DNA of 12,737 nucleotides, from positions 1-12,737 of the forward strand of contig CAZGXI010000062.1 of NCBI GenBank assembly GCA_964529715.1, written 5' to 3'. Shown here in pieces: positions 1 to 6,885 of this stretch. Under the pieces are notes generated by a model. The model saw nothing but the letters and a program-made list of their open reading frames with translations. It did not search any database and was not told the origin of the DNA. The translations under genes and the position numbers were made by a program. Position 1 is the stretch's first letter. Each line of letters begins with the position of its first letter. The stretch comes from CAZGXI01 sp964529715 (lineage in GTDB: Bacteria > Chloroflexota > Anaerolineae > Aggregatilineales > Ch27).

Positions 1-1600
1 GCAAGGTATGGAGGTCCTCGCGCCGCCCGGCTTCGCGCAGGTGGTAGGCCAGGTGCTCGAAGAAGTAGCCGTCGTTCGGGCCGCCGGGCCAGCCGCCGGG
101 GCAATGTGCTGCATAAGCGTCGATCAACCGTTCGTGCAGTGCAGGCAGGCTCTCTGAGGCCTGCTTTCGCACATAGTCAACTTGCAAGTCGTGCAGCGAC
201 AGGCGGGCGGAATCGTCTCGGCGCAGCAGGGAGCGATTGACCAACAGGTCGAGTACGTCCTGCGTCTCGTACTTATCCAGGCCCTCAGGCTGCCAGAAAG
301 TTTGCAGTACCTGTTCTGGGACGAGCGTGTCCTCGGGGAAGACGGCGAAATCGATGTAACGGGCCTGCGGATGCAGTGAGCGAAATTGCTCAAGCTCTTC
401 CAGGGCTTCTACGCTCACCTGGAGAGCCTTAAGCAGGGTCGAATAGGGATAGTTCGGAAACTGCGCCTGAATCTTGTCCAGGTCGGCATGGCGCAAACGG
501 TACAGCGCCTTCTCCCAACGGTCGGCCCTGCTGCCGCTGCCCTGGATCATCGCGCCGATCATCGCCAACGCCAGCGGCAAGTTGCCGCACTCGGTAGCCA
601 CCTCGCGCGCCTGATCGGGCAGCGAATCCGGGTCCTGGCCGGCCCACTCCGCGAGCAACTTCAGGGCAGACTCATCATCCAGCTCCTTCAGGGGATAAGC
701 CACCGCCCCCAGTGCCGTGAGCAGCCCGGCATCGCGGGTAGTGAGCAGCATCCCGCAGCGCGGCCCCAACACATCAAAGGCGCGGGCGTGTTCCGCCTGC
801 CACACGTCGTCGAGGACGAGCAGGCAGGCTTTGTCCGCCAGCAGCTCACTCAGGCGCGCCTTGCCCTGCTCGGCGTCGTCGAAGGTGCGTGGAATGTCGC
901 CTAGGGAAACGCAGAGTTGCGCCTGCCGAGAAGTGATGACGGGGTTCTGCCCTATCACCACCCACAGCACGCCATCGGGGAACCCCCGACGCACCCCCCA
1001 ATCCCGCACCACCGCTGCCGCCAGGACCGACTTGCCGACGCCGCCCATCCCTCGCACGCCGACCGGCTTCTGGTTGTCAGCCAGGACCAACGCCTTAACC
1101 TTGTTGAAGTCGTGGGGGCGCGGCAGAAAATGCGGCGGCAGGCCCGGCACGGCAATCAATTTGCCTGCCGGCGCGAGCGGTTCGTGGAGATGCTCAACCA
1201 AGCGGTTGAGGTGCTCGGCATAGCAACTGTCCTCGCGGAAGTCAAGGACATCCAGACCGCTCAACGCGGACGGAAGCGCCGCATACTCGCCCAGGCGGAG
1301 AATCGGATGCACGCCCCTACCCAGTTCCAACGCCCATTGCCACTCGTCGCTCACGTATTTTGAAGCCAGGGCATCCGGGCCTACCACGAGGATCAGACAG
1401 TCGCGTTCCGCGATGGCGTCACGGATTTCCTGCGGGAACTCTTTCCCGCGATTGGGCATGGAGACACGATCCCACCAGACGTCGAAGTGATGGAGAGCAG
1501 ACAGGTCATTATAGAGGCGCTTTACGAACGGTTCGTCGTCTTCGCGTCCGTAGGAGAGAAACAGGCGCGGCAGGGGAGCAGAAGAAGTATCGTTGGGCAT
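1..1600 (-). CDS. TIR-NB-ARC STAND protein, 3' end cut by the window edge
   Basis: The frame is open from ATG at 1600 to base 1 without a stop, giving 533 residues of a longer protein. Residues 11-122 look like a TIR domain: PRLFLSY start, DVWWD strand near 40-44, FPQEIRDAI helix near 55-63 where the NADase glutamate could be E58 (not certain), then a VSDEW motif. A STAND NTPase of NB-ARC type follows: P-loop GMGGVGKS (184-191), Walker B LLVLDDVW (260-267), LLTTRD sensor (285-290), GNLPLA (339-344), and an LSLHDL motif like the MHD region of plant and APAF1-type proteins near 475. The start has AGGAA 7 nt upstream and a good promoter. In this family a C-terminal WD40, TPR or similar region senses a trigger, the NB-ARC oligomerises, and TIR consumes NAD or signals; that part lies beyond the window. 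An anti-phage role is inference. It is separate from the sugar operon. Confidence 0.9.
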   Translation of the reverse strand, partial: MPNDTSSAPLPRLFLSYGREDDEPFVKRLYNDLSALHHFDVWWDRVSMPNRGKEFPQEIRDAIAERDCLILVVGPDALASKYVSDEWQWALELGRGVHPILRLGEYAALPSALSGLDVLDFREDSCYAEHLNRLVEHLHEPLAPAGKLIAVPGLPPHFLPRPHDFNKVKALVLADNQKPVGVRGMGGVGKSVLAAAVVRDWGVRRGFPDGVLWVVIGQNPVITSRQAQLCVSLGDIPRTFDDAEQGKARLSELLADKACLLVLDDVWQAEHARAFDVLGPRCGMLLTTRDAGLLTALGAVAYPLKELDDESALKLLAEWAGQDPDSLPDQAREVATECGNLPLALAMIGAMIQGSGSRADRWEKALYRLRHADLDKIQAQFPNYPYSTLLKALQVSVEALEELEQFRSLHPQARYIDFAVFPEDTLVPEQVLQTFWQPEGLDKYETQDVLDLLVNRSLLRRDDSARLSLHDLQVDYVRKQASESLPALHERLIDAYAAHCPGGWPGGPNDGYFFEHLAYHLREAGRREDLHTL

Positions 1601-1641
1601 AGATGTTCCTGAAGCCGAGCGAAACGCTAAGCAACGCTGAT

Positions 1642-1670
1642 ATTGTACGCTATCAGCCGCAAAATGTGAA
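1642..1670 (-). promoter_or_regulatory. Sigma70-type promoter of the TIR-NB-ARC gene
   Basis: On the minus strand a -35 TTCACA (1665-1670, five of six consensus bases) is separated by exactly 17 bp from a -10 TACAAT (1642-1647, five of six). Transcription would start near 1635, leaving a leader of about 35 nt that carries AGGAA before the ATG at 1600. This makes the TIR gene an independent transcription unit and not a tail of the sugar operon. Confidence 0.6.
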
Positions 1671-1671
1671 A

Positions 1672-1876
1672 GGGATGCCCTGCCCTACTTCTGTCAGTAA
1701 TGTCGTCATCCAGGCGCGCTTCCTGATGGACGCGGACGGAGTGCGGCTCTCGATCATGGGCAACGCACTCCGTAGCGGCAGATGTAGACATCCCCTGCCC
1801 CAGATCGGACTAAGCAGCGTATGGTGCAGAAAACTAACCTGGCCCATGTCCGTAGCCATTGGGGCAGGTCATGCCC
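1672..1876. repeat. Three diverged GGGGCAGG-type repeats in the 330-bp gap
   Basis: The gap 1601-1931 has no gene I can support. Besides the promoter it holds three related short motifs: GGGATGCCCTGCCC at 1672-1685, GACATCCCCTGCCCC at 1787-1801, and GGGGCAGGTCATGCCC at 1861-1876. The first two share an orientation and the third is inverted. They look like decayed copies of a palindromic intergenic element. The core is short and GC-rich, so part of the resemblance may be chance. Confidence 0.35.
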
Positions 1877-1931
1877 TTCCCTCGCTTTGTATCAAGGGGA
1901 GGATAAATTTGCTCACACCGACGGCGGGGAC

Positions 1932-3419
1932 TTAGATACCAGGTGTACTAAAGTCGAGGCGTTTCTTGACCCCGTTTTCCAGGTAACAAATCTCCATATT
2001 GGGTTCTGAAAAATCAACCTTTAGACAAGCCCATGTTTCCACATTGTTCCAACAGATCTCCAGCGATGGCTCGTCACACGAAAGCAAGGAGAAGGTTCCC
2101 TGAAATGCCGGGTATTCGTTACGGAATCGAATGAGTTTCAACAGGTCCTGTACAACGGGTCTGGCGAGGGCTTCCTGTATTTCATCCCATTGGTAGTAGT
2201 GGCGATTGATTTCCCTACCGACCATTGTTTTCTTCAATAATTCCATGTCATTGGCGCCTGCCAGAAAACCCACGTAATAGACGTGGGGAATGCCCGGCGC
2301 AAAGAATTGAATGGCACGGGCAATCAGATAGTCACGATCATTTCTGCCCAGGGCATCATAATATGTGCAGTTGACCTGATACAGGTCCAGGTTCGAGGCG
2401 GCATGTCCAGTGGCGCTCCGGCTCTGGCCACCACTTTTTTCGTGAATTGCCTCAACCAGCAGGTCCAACTCATGGGATGGCACAAGACCGGGCAACTCCG
2501 AACCATCGGACTCAACCACAGCGCCGACATCGATAATGCCAATTCCATCATGCGTATCGAGTACCGTCACTGCATTACGCGGGCTGATCGCCAGCCATGC
2601 TTTGAGGTAATGCGCGGTCTTGTTGAAGAGTGCGTGAAGAATCAGGGGGGGCAGTGCAAAGTCGTAGACGCGATCTACCCGGCGGGCAATCTCAATCTGC
2701 TTGCGATAATGGGCGTGGATTTCCACCAACACTTCCAGACCGAGCGACCTGGCGTATTGCACTAATTCCTCGATGAACTCAAAGGTTTCGGGGATCATAA
2801 AACAGCTTGTCCCCGCTTTCTTGATTACGTACCCTGCTGCATCGAGTCGAATTGTCTTGATACCGTGCGCTTGAAACTTTTGTAAGATTGTCTTCCAGTA
2901 AGCATCACCTTGTGGATGACGCACATCGAGGTCTATTTGCTCACTTGTGAATGTTGTCCATAAGATAGATTTCTGCCTGTTTTGTAACGTTACAGTGGTG
3001 AATGGCAGCCCTGGGCGTGGGCGGTAAATCTGGAGCAGATCTGCTTCTGTCGCGCCATTGGGAAATACGCTGCCAAATGTCAGGAACATCCCATGGTATG
3101 GGGATTGGTCGCCGTTCTTGAGAAAATCCTGAAACTGGTGCGATTTGCTTGAAATGTGATTGACGATCAGATCGGCGGTGATCTCGAGGGTACTACTCAA
3201 CGCCGTGATGTTGCTCCATGTCCCAACATCAGGATCGACAGTCAAATGATCAACGGGGTCGAATCCTGCGTCAGCGCCATCAATTGGATAAAAAAACGGC
3301 AGGATATGCACACCTCCAAAAATACCTTTAAAAGGACCAGCCAATAGGCGTTGTAGGTCTTCCAGTCGGTCACCGCCTAAGCGATTGGCATAGGTTATCA
3401 AGTGAACGCAGTTGCGCAT
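1932..3419 (-). CDS. Sucrose phosphorylase (GH13 subfamily 18)
   Basis: A 495-aa cytoplasmic enzyme that converts sucrose and phosphate to alpha-glucose-1-phosphate and fructose (EC 2.4.1.7). It matches the Bifidobacterium sucrose phosphorylase as I remember it along the whole chain, including GVHILPFF (36-43), DGADAGFDP (47-55), VFPNGAT (118-124), IYRPRPGLPF (131-140), AGTSCFM (202-208) and NRHYY (405-409). The GH13 triad is intact: nucleophile D193 in IRLDAAGY, acid/base E233 in VEIHAHY, and D291 in LDTHDGIG. The LDLYQ loop (344-348) and the RPRPG loop match true sucrose phosphorylases more than the sucrose-6'-phosphate enzymes. ATG at 3419 is chosen because MRNCVHLITYANRL aligns with the family start and AAGGGA lies just upstream; the frame could extend to 3482 but that adds an unrelated 21 residues. 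It lies 117 bp after the permease genes, so phosphorolysis of the imported sugar is the likely role. Glucosylglycerate or related activity is the main alternative. Confidence 0.93.
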   Translation of the reverse strand: MRNCVHLITYANRLGGDRLEDLQRLLAGPFKGIFGGVHILPFFYPIDGADAGFDPVDHLTVDPDVGTWSNITALSSTLEITADLIVNHISSKSHQFQDFLKNGDQSPYHGMFLTFGSVFPNGATEADLLQIYRPRPGLPFTTVTLQNRQKSILWTTFTSEQIDLDVRHPQGDAYWKTILQKFQAHGIKTIRLDAAGYVIKKAGTSCFMIPETFEFIEELVQYARSLGLEVLVEIHAHYRKQIEIARRVDRVYDFALPPLILHALFNKTAHYLKAWLAISPRNAVTVLDTHDGIGIIDVGAVVESDGSELPGLVPSHELDLLVEAIHEKSGGQSRSATGHAASNLDLYQVNCTYYDALGRNDRDYLIARAIQFFAPGIPHVYYVGFLAGANDMELLKKTMVGREINRHYYQWDEIQEALARPVVQDLLKLIRFRNEYPAFQGTFSLLSCDEPSLEICWNNVETWACLKVDFSEPNMEICYLENGVKKRLDFSTPGI

Positions 3420-3491
3420 CGAAAATCCCTTATCGGGGGAAGGGTAATTAACCTGTGATACCGGATGCTGCGCCACGCACAATCTGTCCTT

Positions 3492-3524
3492 GGAGGAGCA
3501 GGAAGACGATCACCCTGCTCCTCC
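3492..3524 (-). promoter_or_regulatory. Strong intercistronic hairpin between permease and sucrose phosphorylase genes
   Basis: A perfect 11-bp inverted repeat, GGAGGAGCAGG (3492-3502) and CCTGCTCCTCC (3514-3524), with an 11-nt loop. It sits 13-45 bp after the permease stop codon and about 70 bp before the phosphorylase start. No T-run follows it on the minus strand, so it is not a classical rho-independent terminator. It could stabilise the 3' end of the transporter transcript or partly reduce read-through into the enzyme gene. Confidence 0.55.
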
Positions 3525-3536
3525 CTGGCCGGCTGC

Positions 3537-4361
3537 TCATCCCTTGACTGCGCCTTGGAGCAAGGCTGCGATGATCTGGCGCTGGAACAGCACAAAAATG
3601 ATGAGCGTAGGCAGCAGGATCAGGATCGTACCGGCGCACAGCAGGGGCACATTGGTCGCGTAGTGGCCCTGGAACGCCCCCAGCGCCCCCGCCATTGTTC
3701 GCTCCGTAGGGTCCTCAACAAGCACCAGGGCAATGAGAAACTGGTTCCACGTCCAGACAGACATGAGGATCCCAAGCGAGGTCATCGGCGCTCGCGCAAG
3801 CGGGCGATGGATGCGCCAGAACAGGTCCCATGTTGTCGCGCCATCAACGAGGGCCGCCTCCGAAATCTCCGACGGCATGCTGACAAAGTGCGCACGCATC
3901 CAAAACACCGCGAATGGCATATACAGGCCAATCAGCGGCAGTACAATCGCCAATCGGGTGTTGTACAGTCCTATGCTGCGTTCGAGGTAGTAAAGAGGGA
4001 CAATAATGCCTCCAAAAGGAAGCGTCAGCCCGAACACAAACAGGAACAGGAGTACACGCGAACCCGGGATTCGCAATTGGCCAATGGCGAACCCGGCCAT
4101 TGTCGAGATAGCCAGTGAAATCGGCACCACAGCGACCACGATGAAGGCGCTCGAGGCCAGGAGAGCGGTCATGTTCGCCACATTGAACGCTTCAACGAAA
4201 TTGCCCCACTGCGGAGATTCGGGCCATTCGAGTCCATTGGGCACAGTTCCCGATGGATGGAGCGCAGTCGTGAAGATGCTGATGAAAGGCAGGATCGTGA
4301 TCGCCATCAGCCCTATAAGAAGCGCCCGGCCTGCCCAGAGTTCGCCGCGATCAATCTTCAT
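3537..4361 (-). CDS. CUT1 sugar ABC transporter permease, MalG type
   Basis: A 274-aa integral membrane permease, the usual MalG-family length. Hydrophobic helices occur near residues 11-32, 65-93, 102-125, 137-157, 197-214 and 240-263. The cytoplasmic EAA loop that docks the ATPase is at 168-190 (SEAALVDGATTWDLFWRIHRP), with the invariant glycine at 174. The C-terminal GAVKG is typical of MalG-like subunits. The ATG overlaps the stop of the preceding permease gene (ATGA, 4358-4361) and GGAGG lies 7 nt upstream, so the two are translationally coupled and should form a heterodimer. The neighbouring binding protein and sucrose phosphorylase suggest sucrose or another alpha-glucoside as substrate, but the sequence alone does not prove it. 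The ATPase subunit is absent from the window, as often in CUT1 systems that share an MsmX/UgpC-type ATPase. Confidence 0.93.
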   Translation of the reverse strand: MKIDRGELWAGRALLIGLMAITILPFISIFTTALHPSGTVPNGLEWPESPQWGNFVEAFNVANMTALLASSAFIVVAVVPISLAISTMAGFAIGQLRIPGSRVLLFLFVFGLTLPFGGIIVPLYYLERSIGLYNTRLAIVLPLIGLYMPFAVFWMRAHFVSMPSEISEAALVDGATTWDLFWRIHRPLARAPMTSLGILMSVWTWNQFLIALVLVEDPTERTMAGALGAFQGHYATNVPLLCAGTILILLPTLIIFVLFQRQIIAALLQGAVKG

Positions 4362-5293
4362 TCCGTGACCTCCCGGTTCAGGCGCTGGATAGGGAGGATG
4401 ACAATGAGGACCAGGAGCATAAGCAGGACAGCCAGAGCTGATGCCGGGCCAATCCTTTGCTCGGTGAACGCAAGGATATAGATCTGGATTCCGGGGACCG
4501 CCGTCGAGTTGCCAGGCCCACCTGCCGTCGAAACGTAGACGATGTCGAATGAGGCAAGCGCAGCAATCACCGTAACCGTGAGACAGACGCCGATCTCATA
4601 CCTGAGAAGCGGGACGGTGATTCCAATGAACTCCGTGAGCCAACCGGCACCGTCGATCCTCGCAGACTCATAGAGGGCCGGGTCGAGTTTCGTCATGCCC
4701 GTCCACAGCAGGACGGTACAGAATCCCAGCAGGACCCAGATTCCGATAAGTCCGACTGATGGGAGCGCCCAGTCGAAGTCTCCGAGCCAGGCGCGGGTGA
4801 CCGCTTCGAGGCCAATGGCCTTGAGAATCTGGTTGATCACGCCGGGGAGTGCCAGCAGCCACCCCCAGATAATCCCGGCTGCAACCAGCGGGATAACCTG
4901 GGGCAGGAACAGTACGGTCCGGGCTATTGACCCAAGCCGCCCGGTTGCCACACGATGCATGACGCTTGCAACGACGAGTCCGAGCGTCACCGGGATGAAG
5001 CTAAAGAACACGACCAACCGGAATGCATTGAAGATAGTCCCAAGCAGTTTGGGGTCTTGGAGGACAGTGAGGTAGTTCCTGAGGCCCACCCAGGTCATGG
5101 GACCGATGCCATCCCAGCGGAAAAACGAGTACTGAATGCTCAACAGCAGGGGAAGCAGTACAAACACCGCGTACATGACCAGCGCAGGCAGGACGAACAA
5201 CCAGCCAATGATGGTCTCCCGGCGGACCCGCTTGCCGGGGGTCCGTCGGGAAGACGCAGGAGCTGCAGGGCGATTACCTGACGTCGTCATCAT
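4358..5293 (-). CDS. CUT1 sugar ABC transporter permease, MalF/UgpA type
   Basis: A 311-aa membrane permease, partner of the following MalG-type subunit. A basic, Ser/Thr-rich N-terminus (1-26) precedes hydrophobic helices near 28-55, 92-115, 128-148, 178-199, 233-252 and 283-300. The EAA loop is at 209-230 (ESARIDGAGWLTEF with conserved Gly 216), and the STAGGPGNST segment near 255-264 is typical of this family. The start is ambiguous: ATG at 5293, an adjacent ATG at 5290, or in-frame TTG at 5308. I prefer ATG 5293 because a weak GGTGA lies 5 nt before it and none of the sites has a strong Shine-Dalgarno. It follows the binding-protein gene closely, across a 56-bp gap containing a small hairpin, and ends in an ATGA overlap with the next permease. 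Confidence 0.9.
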   Translation of the reverse strand: MMTTSGNRPAAPASSRRTPGKRVRRETIIGWLFVLPALVMYAVFVLLPLLLSIQYSFFRWDGIGPMTWVGLRNYLTVLQDPKLLGTIFNAFRLVVFFSFIPVTLGLVVASVMHRVATGRLGSIARTVLFLPQVIPLVAAGIIWGWLLALPGVINQILKAIGLEAVTRAWLGDFDWALPSVGLIGIWVLLGFCTVLLWTGMTKLDPALYESARIDGAGWLTEFIGITVPLLRYEIGVCLTVTVIAALASFDIVYVSTAGGPGNSTAVPGIQIYILAFTEQRIGPASALAVLLMLLVLIVILPIQRLNREVTE

Positions 5294-5318
5294 GATAGTC
5301 ACCGTCAATCTGGCAGGC

Positions 5319-5334
5319 GCAGGAACCGTCCTGC
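5319..5334 (-). promoter_or_regulatory. Small hairpin between binding-protein and permease genes
   Basis: GCAGGA (5319-5324), loop ACCG, TCCTGC (5329-5334): a 6-bp perfect stem in the short gap after the binding-protein stop. Intercistronic hairpins at this position in sugar ABC operons, as in malE-malF of E. coli, can leave the binding protein more abundant than the permeases. That role is by analogy. It also shares GGAACCG with the LacI-type operator, probably by chance. Confidence 0.4.
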
Positions 5335-5349
5335 AGCCGTCACCACTTA

Positions 5350-6675
5350 CTACTGCTCAGCGAGTTCCCGTTCGTATTCTGCTTGAACCGCCTCGAGGAG
5401 ACCGGCGGCGTCCTGCCTGCCGCCGACCATGCTCTGAAGCTCAGGGGTCCAGCCTTGGGCGAAAATTGCGCTTGTCGCGTTGGCGATGAAGTCCATCGAC
5501 GTACCTGCTTCGCCGATGATCACACCGGCAGCGAGTGTTTCGTTCGTGACCGAACCCTCGGCGACGGATGGCATGGGAAGCCCCGACGGCCCGCCGGGGT
5601 TAGAGCCACCAACATCAACGCCGATCTGACGGGCCGTTTCGTTCGTGGCAACCCAGTTAAGGAAGAACGCCGCACAATCCGCGTTCCTGGCATTGGCGGC
5701 AATGCCAAACGTCAGCGGAGCAGACATGGCGGCAGGCGGTTTGCCGGCTTCAGCGGGCGGCATCAGGAAGAACCCGACATTGCCGGGCATGTCCGCGTCG
5801 TATCCGGCGTTCTGCCAGTCGCCATTGAAGATGAAGACTCCCTCGCCCTGGCCGAAGCGGGCGTTAGCGTCGGTATACTCGATGGCGTTGATGTCCGGCG
5901 GGAAGTAACCGTTCTCGATCCATTGCTGCAGGTGCTGGGCAGCGATGAGGTTTTCGGGCGTATTGATCGTCGCGCCGGGCTTCTGGTAGATCCAATCGTT
6001 GATCGGCTCGATCGGTCCGATGGACGCCATGAGTGCCTGTAGGGGGAACGCAAGCCCCATACCGCTCCTCGCACTACCCCATTGCATGATCGGGAGAAGC
6101 CCGGCATCGTGGGCTGCGGCAAGCAGGTCCTCGAATTCAGCCAACGTCTGGGGCGGTTCCGTCATGCCGATCTGGGCCGCCAGTTCTCGATTGTAGAAGA
6201 TGCCGGTCAGGCTGTAGTTGAGGCCCATTGCATAGAGTGAGCCAGTGCCGCGGGTGCCATCCTCCGCAACGCGATTCTGGTTGAGCTGGGGCACGGGCCA
6301 ATCATTCCAACCGAAAACATCGGCGTAGTGATCAAGGTTTGCCAACAGCCCCTGCCTGGCAAACGAGACCATGGTTGGCAGCCTGATGAGGTCCGGCGGG
6401 TTGTCGCCAGAGAGCAGCCGTGGAGTCGAGTTGATCAAGTTTGTGAACTGGTCCTGGCTGATGTCCCAGGTGACGTTCGGGTACTGATTTGAGAACTCTT
6501 CGGCAAGTCTGAAGGGAAGATCGAACCCTGTCTCAAAGTAGGCGACGAGCGTTACAGGATCGGTCCCGCAATCTGGAACAGACTCTTGCGCGACGACCAT
6601 TGGCATCTGTGCGGCAAGGGGGAGAACCACGAGCACGGTGAGGGTGAGAAGGATGCGGCAAATCTTGCGGTTCAT
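5350..6675 (-). CDS. Extracellular sugar-binding protein of a CUT1 ABC transporter
   Basis: A 441-aa family-1 solute-binding protein, normal in length. An N-terminal Sec signal peptide is clear: MNRK basic start, hydrophobic core at 8-22, and a likely signal peptidase I site after VVA (29|30). There is no lipobox cysteine, so it appears to be secreted and not a lipoprotein. The mature part has the usual fold markers: DPVTLVAYFETG start, DLIRLPTM, YALGLNYS-like region (YAMGLNYSLTGIFYNREL), FNGDWQNAGY near 280-290, and the PLTFGIAANA strand. Two cysteines (C36 and one in NADCAAFF) might pair outside the cell. The start has AAGGAG 8 nt upstream of ATG 6675. First gene of the transporter set, downstream of the LacI gene. 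It should capture the sugar outside the membrane and deliver it to the two permeases; the substrate is inferred from the phosphorylase to be sucrose or a related glucoside. Confidence 0.93.
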   Translation of the reverse strand: MNRKICRILLTLTVLVVLPLAAQMPMVVAQESVPDCGTDPVTLVAYFETGFDLPFRLAEEFSNQYPNVTWDISQDQFTNLINSTPRLLSGDNPPDLIRLPTMVSFARQGLLANLDHYADVFGWNDWPVPQLNQNRVAEDGTRGTGSLYAMGLNYSLTGIFYNRELAAQIGMTEPPQTLAEFEDLLAAAHDAGLLPIMQWGSARSGMGLAFPLQALMASIGPIEPINDWIYQKPGATINTPENLIAAQHLQQWIENGYFPPDINAIEYTDANARFGQGEGVFIFNGDWQNAGYDADMPGNVGFFLMPPAEAGKPPAAMSAPLTFGIAANARNADCAAFFLNWVATNETARQIGVDVGGSNPGGPSGLPMPSVAEGSVTNETLAAGVIIGEAGTSMDFIANATSAIFAQGWTPELQSMVGGRQDAAGLLEAVQAEYERELAEQ

Positions 6676-6722
6676 GCTAAAATCTCCTTCGTCGATACTT
6701 AGGTACAGAAATGTGCCGGCAG

Positions 6723-6742
6723 AGTCGGGGTGCCGCCCGACT
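6723..6742. promoter_or_regulatory. Hairpin in the leader of the binding-protein gene
   Basis: AGTCGGG (6723-6729), 6-nt loop, CCCGACT (6736-6742). Read on the plus strand it is followed by TTT and soon by a second short T-run, like a terminator, although no plus-strand gene precedes it. Read on the minus strand it lies about 50 nt upstream of the binding-protein start, within the 210-bp gap 6676-6885. I see no convincing promoter in that gap, so the hairpin may act on a transcript that starts at the LacI promoter. Confidence 0.4.
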
Positions 6743-6885
6743 TTTGCTTTTCCTGTTCAGGTTTCCAGGTAGCTCCTTTCTGGCCCATTGGCTCCTATGT
6801 GCACGCAGCAGTCTCAACAGAATTCATGCCGAGCTTGCCCGCCATTCTTCTGGCAGCTAAAAATCCGTCCCCTGGAAATGATCTC

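Noticed and set aside
386..1602. Plus-strand open frames of 80-172 aa (386-904, 717-1223, 917-1363, 1360-1602)
   Set aside because: They are antisense to the TIR-NB-ARC gene, whose minus-strand frame has clear P-loop, Walker B and TIR motifs; the plus-strand products have no domain-like sequence.
1603..1935. 110-aa plus-strand frame in the gap before the TIR gene
   Set aside because: It has no ribosome site, crosses repeats and promoter sequence of the opposite strand, and shows no recognisable fold.
3420..3482. Upstream extension of the sucrose phosphorylase to an earlier ATG
   Set aside because: The added 21 residues do not match the family, while the ATG at 3419 aligns with the known start and has a Shine-Dalgarno.
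3465..4118. 217-aa plus-strand frame
   Set aside because: It is antisense to the MalG-type permease and is a low-complexity product rich in Arg, Gln and His.
5320..5333. CAGGAACCGTCCTG as a LacI operator
   Set aside because: It shares GGAACCG with the true site but its arms differ and its centre lacks the CG dyad; better read as a small hairpin.
6754..6767. TGTTCAGGTTTCCA as a second LacI operator
   Set aside because: Only the TTCCA half-site matches; the other arm and the CG centre are missing.
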